From assembly GCA_039029915.1 (NCBI GenBank), contig JBCCFD010000274.1, positions 1-10,398 on the forward strand: DNA of 10,398 nt, in the 5' to 3' direction. The position numbers and the translations under genes are program-made. Under the pieces are notes generated by a model. The model made no database searches, had not been told where the DNA came from, and saw nothing but the letters and a program-made list of their open reading frames with translations. Shown piece after piece: positions 8,501 to 10,398 of the stretch. This DNA is from QQUD01 sp039029915 (GTDB lineage Bacteria; Chloroflexota; Anaerolineae; Promineifilales; Promineifilaceae). Each line of letters opens with the position of its first letter. The first letter of the stretch is position 1.

Positions 8501-10398
8501 AACAGTAATGGCACCATCATGGGCTGGGCACCAGACGGTAATCCCGGTGATTATCCACGGCTGTGGGTTCGCGATGGCCATATTGGCGTTTCATTTGAAG
8601 GCTCAGGCGGATCATGTACACATGAAACAACTACGGACTTCTTAGGCAGCGGCCAATGGGAACATGTGGCGGTGACGTTTGATCAAGGGCAGATACGGTT
8701 TTACGTCAATGGCGCACTTGTTGATAGCCATCCCGACTGTTCAGGCAATTTACCAAATGCCACGCATAACGAATTTTTTATTGGTCGGGGGCATCATCAT
8801 GCAACCATTACGTTTCACTCAATCCATGTGACCGACGAAGCTGATGGCGCAGGTGATGCAGAATTAGAACTTTACGGCCGTTATGGTGGTGGTGCCAACG
8901 GTGGGAGTTACCGTTTAGGTGACTGGGGAAGCCTCGAAGATGGCGACAATATCACCATTAACCAAGCCCACGCTATTGCAGGTGACGATCGCTACAACTT
9001 TATCATTTGCGAACGAGATAATGATGACAGCGGTTGTAATACCGGCGATGGGGATACCAGTAATTTAGATACAGATTATTATAATTATGAAACAGGGTAC
9101 CATTCACGAGGGTATAGTGGAGATGGAACCGGGACCATTGATTTCACTGTGAGTGAAGGTGCCACCTATTTGAATGGTGTAACGCTCGATGAGTTCCAAA
9201 TCTACACCGAAGATATCAGCAGTGACCAGATTCGGGACTTAATCATGAGCGTCGACGCCAATTTGCTCATGCCGCTCAATGAACAGCCCGCCTCAGTCAA
9301 ATTCTACGACCACTCTGGCAACAAACAGCACGGCATCTGCTTAGGATCGGGCTGTCCCACAACCGGTATTTTGGGACGCGAAGGGCAAGCGGCACGCTTT
9401 GATGGGGTCAATGATTACGTGGTTCTGACGGAAGACACGCCCGAAGATTTCCGCCTGCTTGATGACAATATCACCGTTGCCATGTGGGTGAAGCCTGAAA
9501 CGGCAACAGGTGCCCTGTTCACCGTGGGTGATGACAGCTTAGATGCGGCGACCTTGGGCTTGACGCCTAACCAGTGGCATCATGTCGCATGGGTGCTTGA
9601 AGAAGTGGGTGGCTCATATGAACTGCACACGTATCGGGATACAGCCCTCGTCAACACAACTCCACTAGCCGCGCATCCGTTTGCGGCTGGTGAGGCCGTT
9701 TATTTTGGTGGCACTGACAGCGGTAACAGCTTTAATGGGCTGATTGACCAACTAAAAATTTATCCGGCGGCGTTGGATACGCCGAGCTTAACGGTGGTGA
9801 TGACAGATGGTGGCAACGGCCGTTTACCGCTCAACGATCCACCAGAATCCGTCACCTTTGAAAACCTAACCGGCGCTGACGGAACCTGTACCAACTGCCC
9901 CGATGCAGGGGTAGACGGCCAAATTTACGGTGCCCTCAACTTCGACGGCATTGATGATGAAGTCAACATCCCCAACAGTGGTCAGCTCAACGGAGACAGT
10001 TTCTCCGTGGCGATGTGGGTCAAACCCGTACCGGGCGTTGGTGCCAGCACCATGATTCGAGCTATGTCAACGGGTGCTCCGGCCCATTTCCAGCTTGATA
10101 TGAACGGGCCAGATGATCGGGTAGGCTTCAACGTGTGCGGCACAAATACACTGAGCCAAAAAGAGCTCAACGCCAACATGTGGAGCCACATCGTTTTAAC
10201 CTATAAGCAAGACGAAAACATCACCCTTTACCTCAACGGCACCGAAGATAGTCAGGTACCCGCTGGTGGCCACTGTAGCAGCACGGCCGACATCACGCTG
10301 GGTATTCGCTCTTCGATGAACTATGCAGGGATGATGGATGAGCTGGTGCTGTTTGGCAACGAGCTATCCGATCGAGACGTGCGCGAGCTATACAATTA
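2504..10398 (+). CDS. Giant exported multidomain protein with TSP3 repeats, hydrophobic helical module and LamG domains; 3' end outside window
   Basis: A single frame stays open from ATG 2504 to the window edge: 2631 codons and no stop. In order it encodes a signal-like segment (residues 1-28, KYRRYPR then a hydrophobic stretch), a small extracytoplasmic domain (~33-275), a hydrophobic hairpin with a second signal-like segment (283-333), a short acidic/Gln helix (~336-362), TSP3 block 1 (409-577), and an unrecognised beta-rich region (578 to ~1055). These are followed by a helical hydrophobic module (~1060-1312), an unrecognised region (~1313-1545), TSP3 block 2 (1546-1678), another beta-rich region (1679-1920) and three LamG jelly rolls (1922-2631). 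TSP3 loops bind calcium and LamG folds commonly bind glycans or proteins, so a cell-surface or secreted adhesin-like role is the best inference. The function is not known and the C-terminus is unseen. The frame carries six ACGGCCGT palindromes. Domain assignments are by eye. Confidence 0.95.
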   Translation, partial: MKYRRYPRIVFFLIFSTLFFTTLNYLSASGSQTAEERVFAAWYKAQDIGEYTYDARIEQVSRPLPMLINVGLSSHTERILVQGQVDLDDKLLDLKMWNSGGSVLNESQAVEIQIRDGETKGRVGDSDWEEVDDISSLYIPGRDALGILYAAVNIQDAGPETRANITFTRYTFDIDGPAYAHYMRTQLEQELARKGALPHGMEIELADQFVNMSGYGEIWIDEVGLPLRQTMFMQFPPAETEQVEATTTIDFSSWGTDPFANLTRFQRQVVRIDKGAIVDGTAVTGFVFLQIALIGFLFTRFNWQKIYRTSSIILVLSMLFSPLLQATATHASAQNLSQIMGHQRTLEAEQEEAQQIQEEMMMPTFDTAVSPQQQNPFQDETPEFENFPTILPNSLPLAIPATLTATIPDTDGDGLNDTLEAEAGTDINNPDSDGDGLNDMQEVILLETDPKNVDTDSDTLSDYIEYVEIGTDPLYFDTDNDLLSDKAEVQGFLDSTNTRYYTNPLEADTNMDGQTDGVECLNLVDVKTDDLGYAIGFGRTLSPNESCQDTDNDGTPDVLDLDNDNDGVTDRNDIDPYTALGGGEKPACGGLNPGLPETAGCVEGFINQTFNLKINSFEDNKPLLVDFQLRPEESSHLWYNLHVLDWPDNDQQGQIRTGSEQTFGNSGAQANGDLRLIPMLSVEIPPSGYGTLPLSGTIPTDPSAPLSSWLNTDKLDQFNITVRQLDERGTLEALVPINMVTDQVSQSPVAFSAQMYYQPTVENWQADHQVKLIWLVQVINEDGDAQIVHTYNDDWYLTGLAVTENHGVKAGLIYEDPIFAQTVDGYADDTYYEGSLWTLSTALNHTFLSGRRDVDIEALKTRLDKNSNGVIPADDPQLFGIGKETLFVDLFEYEHVGELGYLPGEIATVLDTTFTPLAVQDKFTAPLIMIVREESTKTVGLTGSGILTQDGVDLRFAADVVIQAGMQWSPYQFDPDTNEWETYLPQSYWQDHLEPRIQAEFDQSLPEILNHYETHKEAIDRGASRVAASYFFANKLGATATVQQGDKPLISASSLSDSEILQFNLYNDLKKEMGVSKAVVQSISTVVKQAGVSLAPSLKTAGNSTTIKAVKELFLEHSAVDNALVKAGGNSGPNNLLKQFAAQGRTAIKAGAVAILAIVALSLAIGFITKDAAIAIDVGQTTALVAFQMVSVVASVKQLATAAGGFKALASSASGFVNAAKTIGSNISKFAKITAAIGIAIAVGVAVGVFIAQVASGSIDLGTQAGREAIATLVATIIVAVIMGVIGLIPGVGVLIVAIIGVIDAVIGLICRAAGIDQDPKYSLLCGGISGLLTKFVKAIIYSYQTVVKTSHEDRVLTGIPGTHLQNPEEGYAAGNTFIITMPITRSLFKNSPNSLGSIVSAASGFFTDENAKSSIFDYDLISGDSERHNSLVGRQRWIPATGEADFTFVDTIDYVVVMQPGVNFDFDIHFSEAYRVDSIECVTFVCDWDDERKTNNSYIEGFEYDILPETFAEFVTMANQGGGDYSFGWWYTTPPTGLTLPTFRDADGDGLVSTAHGGSDDGDNAPDRDSDGLDDLIESQMGSNPIMQDTDSDGLSDYLELLYGTKPTQADTDNDGLRDGEEIAGWEFVYAFDAADQPLSTWVRSDPLNPDTDGDNISDKLEEVYGFNPQVNSSPDVLEIETAVYEYIEVPAGADCATVTLDTITVQDAVRNDLEYAEHIDAELEIRMDGLRVWYQDGILDGDSFPINKSVDFCDREVPIEVIELDQGDWNNDVVVNIDVSPQNGSETRQFSSAPQGSQLTLSWTMSDYTDATVLVRKASDGYVAPGQELAYIGEVENVLRNRLAFGLLDVEFSAGLPNDTLYEQPFVLPARQVTGVRGQVTVDPAISASQIVSFTNQVGALIDPDTEPAPETVTDPITPTLWLQFDNGTEYDNVGTGAGLTIDTTTANSRDPMTGETGRLNEAIKFEGRDHVYVSGNDVQLTNGRFTIATWLMRDNANSNGTIMGWAPDGNPGDYPRLWVRDGHIGVSFEGSGGSCTHETTTDFLGSGQWEHVAVTFDQGQIRFYVNGALVDSHPDCSGNLPNATHNEFFIGRGHHHATITFHSIHVTDEADGAGDAELELYGRYGGGANGGSYRLGDWGSLEDGDNITINQAHAIAGDDRYNFIICERDNDDSGCNTGDGDTSNLDTDYYNYETGYHSRGYSGDGTGTIDFTVSEGATYLNGVTLDEFQIYTEDISSDQIRDLIMSVDANLLMPLNEQPASVKFYDHSGNKQHGICLGSGCPTTGILGREGQAARFDGVNDYVVLTEDTPEDFRLLDDNITVAMWVKPETATGALFTVGDDSLDAATLGLTPNQWHHVAWVLEEVGGSYELHTYRDTALVNTTPLAAHPFAAGEAVYFGGTDSGNSFNGLIDQLKIYPAALDTPSLTVVMTDGGNGRLPLNDPPESVTFENLTGADGTCTNCPDAGVDGQIYGALNFDGIDDEVNIPNSGQLNGDSFSVAMWVKPVPGVGASTMIRAMSTGAPAHFQLDMNGPDDRVGFNVCGTNTLSQKELNANMWSHIVLTYKQDENITLYLNGTEDSQVPAGGHCSSTADITLGIRSSMNYAGMMDELVLFGNELSDRDVRELYN
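2591..3502 (+). other. N-terminal extracytoplasmic domain plus hydrophobic hairpin and internal signal-like segment
   Basis: Residues ~33-275 are mixed alpha/beta, starting AAWYKAQDIGEYTY and ending with YGEIWIDEVGLPLRQT. The pattern of an exported protein with a Trp/Tyr helix, a GQVDLDDK strand and a WIDEVGLPLR strand is loosely reminiscent of LolA/LppX-like lipid-carrier folds. That is a weak resemblance, not an assignment. A membrane-like stretch follows (residues 283-299), then a basic loop RFNWQKIYR, then a second hydrophobic run (311-324) ending QATATHASAQN. The last part has the layout of a signal peptide, with a possible cut after A333. The start of the giant protein therefore looks like a complete small exported protein joined to the front of a second exported protein. 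Confidence 0.55.
3728..4234 (+). other. TSP3 calcium-binding repeat block 1 (seven loops)
   Basis: Residues 409-577 hold seven DxDxDGxxD-type loops: DTDGDGLND, DSDGDGLND, DTDSDTLSD, DTDNDLLSD, DTNMDGQTD, DTDNDGTPD and DNDNDGVTD. Between the early loops are the usual E...GTDP spacers. This is the bacterial thrombospondin type 3 repeat pattern; each loop is expected to bind calcium and to stiffen the chain outside the cell. Loops three and four lack the usual glycine. Cysteines at the ends of the fifth and sixth repeats suggest a disulfide. Confidence 0.88.
5681..6439 (+). other. Helical hydrophobic module with about four membrane-like segments
   Basis: After a long beta-rich stretch the composition switches to helix-forming residues (~1060-1150), then to very hydrophobic Ala/Gly/Ile/Val runs. 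Segment A is residues 1150-1168 (AGAVAILAIVALSLAIGFI) and segment B is 1233-1252, starting ITAAIGIAIAVGV. Segment C is 1269-1289 and segment D is 1291-1310; they are joined by the tight turn IPGVG, and C contains closely spaced glycines. Amphipathic helices lie between A and B. This is the layout of a membrane-inserting or pore-forming helical hairpin set, but no known family is recognised. Cys1311 and a second Cys shortly after follow segment D. Confidence 0.6.
7139..7537 (+). other. TSP3 calcium-binding repeat block 2 (five loops)
   Basis: Residues 1546-1678 contain DADGDGLVS, DRDSDGLDD, DTDSDGLSD, DTDNDGLRD and DTDGDNISD, separated by typical spacers such as IESQMGSNP and LELLYGTKP. This is a second thrombospondin type 3 array, nearly a thousand residues after the first. 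It separates the hydrophobic module from the C-terminal beta domains. A spacer of about 30 residues (WEFVYAF to WVRSDP) sits between the last two loops. Confidence 0.88.
8267..9247 (+). other. LamG/concanavalin A-like domain 1, interrupted by an inserted segment
   Basis: Residues 1922-2248. Jelly-roll landmarks in order: TLWLQFDNG, AIKFEGRDHVYVSG, RFTIATWLMR, GQWEHVAVTFDQGQIRFYVNG, NEFFIGRG and, after an insertion, YLNGVTLDEFQIYTEDIS with the closing helix SSDQIRDLIM. The insertion covers residues ~2111-2219 (nucleotides 8834-9160). It is rich in Gly and Asp and has two cysteines bracketing an acidic loop (CERDNDDSGC). Cysteines in GGSCTHE and HPDCSGN match positions in LamG domain 3, suggesting a conserved disulfide. 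LamG folds usually bind carbohydrate or protein ligands; the ligand here is unknown. Confidence 0.78.
9251..9796 (+). other. LamG/concanavalin A-like domain 2
   Basis: Residues 2250-2431. Landmarks: ANLLMPLNE, DHSGNKQHG, AARFDGVNDYVVL, NITVAMWVKPE, NQWHHVAWVLEE, AVYFGG and FNGLIDQLKIYPAALD. All strands are contiguous, with no insertion. The strand corresponding to the cysteine pair of domains 1 and 3 lacks cysteine, but an early loop has a CLGSGC pair. About 180 residues, a usual size for this fold. Confidence 0.85.
9824..10398 (+). other. LamG/concanavalin A-like domain 3, ending at the window edge
   Basis: Residues 2441-2631. Landmarks: RLPLNDPPESV, ALNFDGIDDEVNIP, SFSVAMWVKPV, NMWSHIVLTYKQ, ITLYLNG, ITLGIRSS, YAGMMDELVLFGNELSDRDVRELY. 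The last landmark is the normal closing strand and helix of the fold, so the domain itself is essentially complete although the frame continues. Cysteines in NVCGTN and GGHCSS pair by position with those of domain 1; an extra CTNC pair sits in an early loop. Confidence 0.87.

Larger units (their letters stand above)
168..9823. repeat. Ten dispersed copies of the palindrome ACGGCCGT
   Basis: Exact copies at 168-175, 496-503, 531-538, 1441-1448, 3344-3351, 3602-3609, 7550-7557, 8457-8464, 8874-8881 and 9816-9823. A random 8-mer would be expected about 0.16 times in a window this size. The hexamer core CGGCCG occurs eleven times and in ten of these is flanked by A and T exactly; the exception is ACGGCCGA at 10283-10290. 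Outer flanks are mostly A or T. Copies lie in both genes and in two codon phases: ACG-GCC-GTN (Thr-Ala-Val) five times, and NAC-GGC-CGT (Asn or Tyr-Gly-Arg) five times. None is in the third phase. Confidence 0.9.

Noticed and set aside
1..10398. tRNA, rRNA, insertion sequence or CRISPR elements.
   Set aside because: Coding frames cover all but 218 bp, and I saw no transposase motif, terminal inverted repeats, tRNA-like folding or regular repeat-spacer pattern.

Overview
The window holds two divergently transcribed protein-coding genes separated by a 218 bp intergenic region. Both genes run off the window. The left gene (1-2285, minus strand) encodes the first 761 residues of a MalT-type STAND ATPase transcriptional regulator of the large LuxR family; its C-terminal end, where a LuxR helix-turn-helix would be expected, lies outside. 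The right gene (2504-10398, plus strand) is one uninterrupted reading frame of at least 2631 codons for a giant exported protein.

The giant protein is modular. It has an N-terminal signal-like segment, a small extracytoplasmic domain (residues ~33-275), a hydrophobic hairpin whose second half looks like a second signal peptide with an ASA motif (~283-333), and seven thrombospondin type 3 (TSP3) calcium loops (409-577). A long unrecognised beta-rich stretch (578 to ~1055) follows, then a helical, strongly hydrophobic module with about four membrane-like segments (~1060-1312), and a further unrecognised segment. Next come five more TSP3 loops (1546-1678), another beta-rich stretch, and three LamG/concanavalin A-like jelly rolls (~1922-2631). 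The first jelly roll carries an insertion of about 109 residues before its last strand. The last jelly roll finishes at the window edge with the frame still open.

The most striking DNA-level signal is a highly iterated palindrome, ACGGCCGT, usually flanked by A and T (roughly AAACGGCCGTTT). It occurs ten times in 10.4 kb, against about 0.16 expected for a random 8-mer. It lies in both genes, on both strands, and in two different reading phases, so it is not explained by one conserved peptide. It resembles in kind the HIP1 palindrome of cyanobacteria but has a different sequence.

Organism: free-living bacterium, most plausibly Chloroflexota (Anaerolineae, Caldilineae or Ardenticatenia type). 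This is inferred from the MalT-like regulator beside a giant TSP3/LamG surface protein, and from moderate base composition; no marker gene is present, so the placement is tentative. The adjacent divergent arrangement makes it reasonable, but unproven, that the regulator senses a ligand and controls the giant gene. The minus-strand gene has a promoter whose geometry puts the transcription start at or next to the ATG, suggesting a leaderless mRNA.
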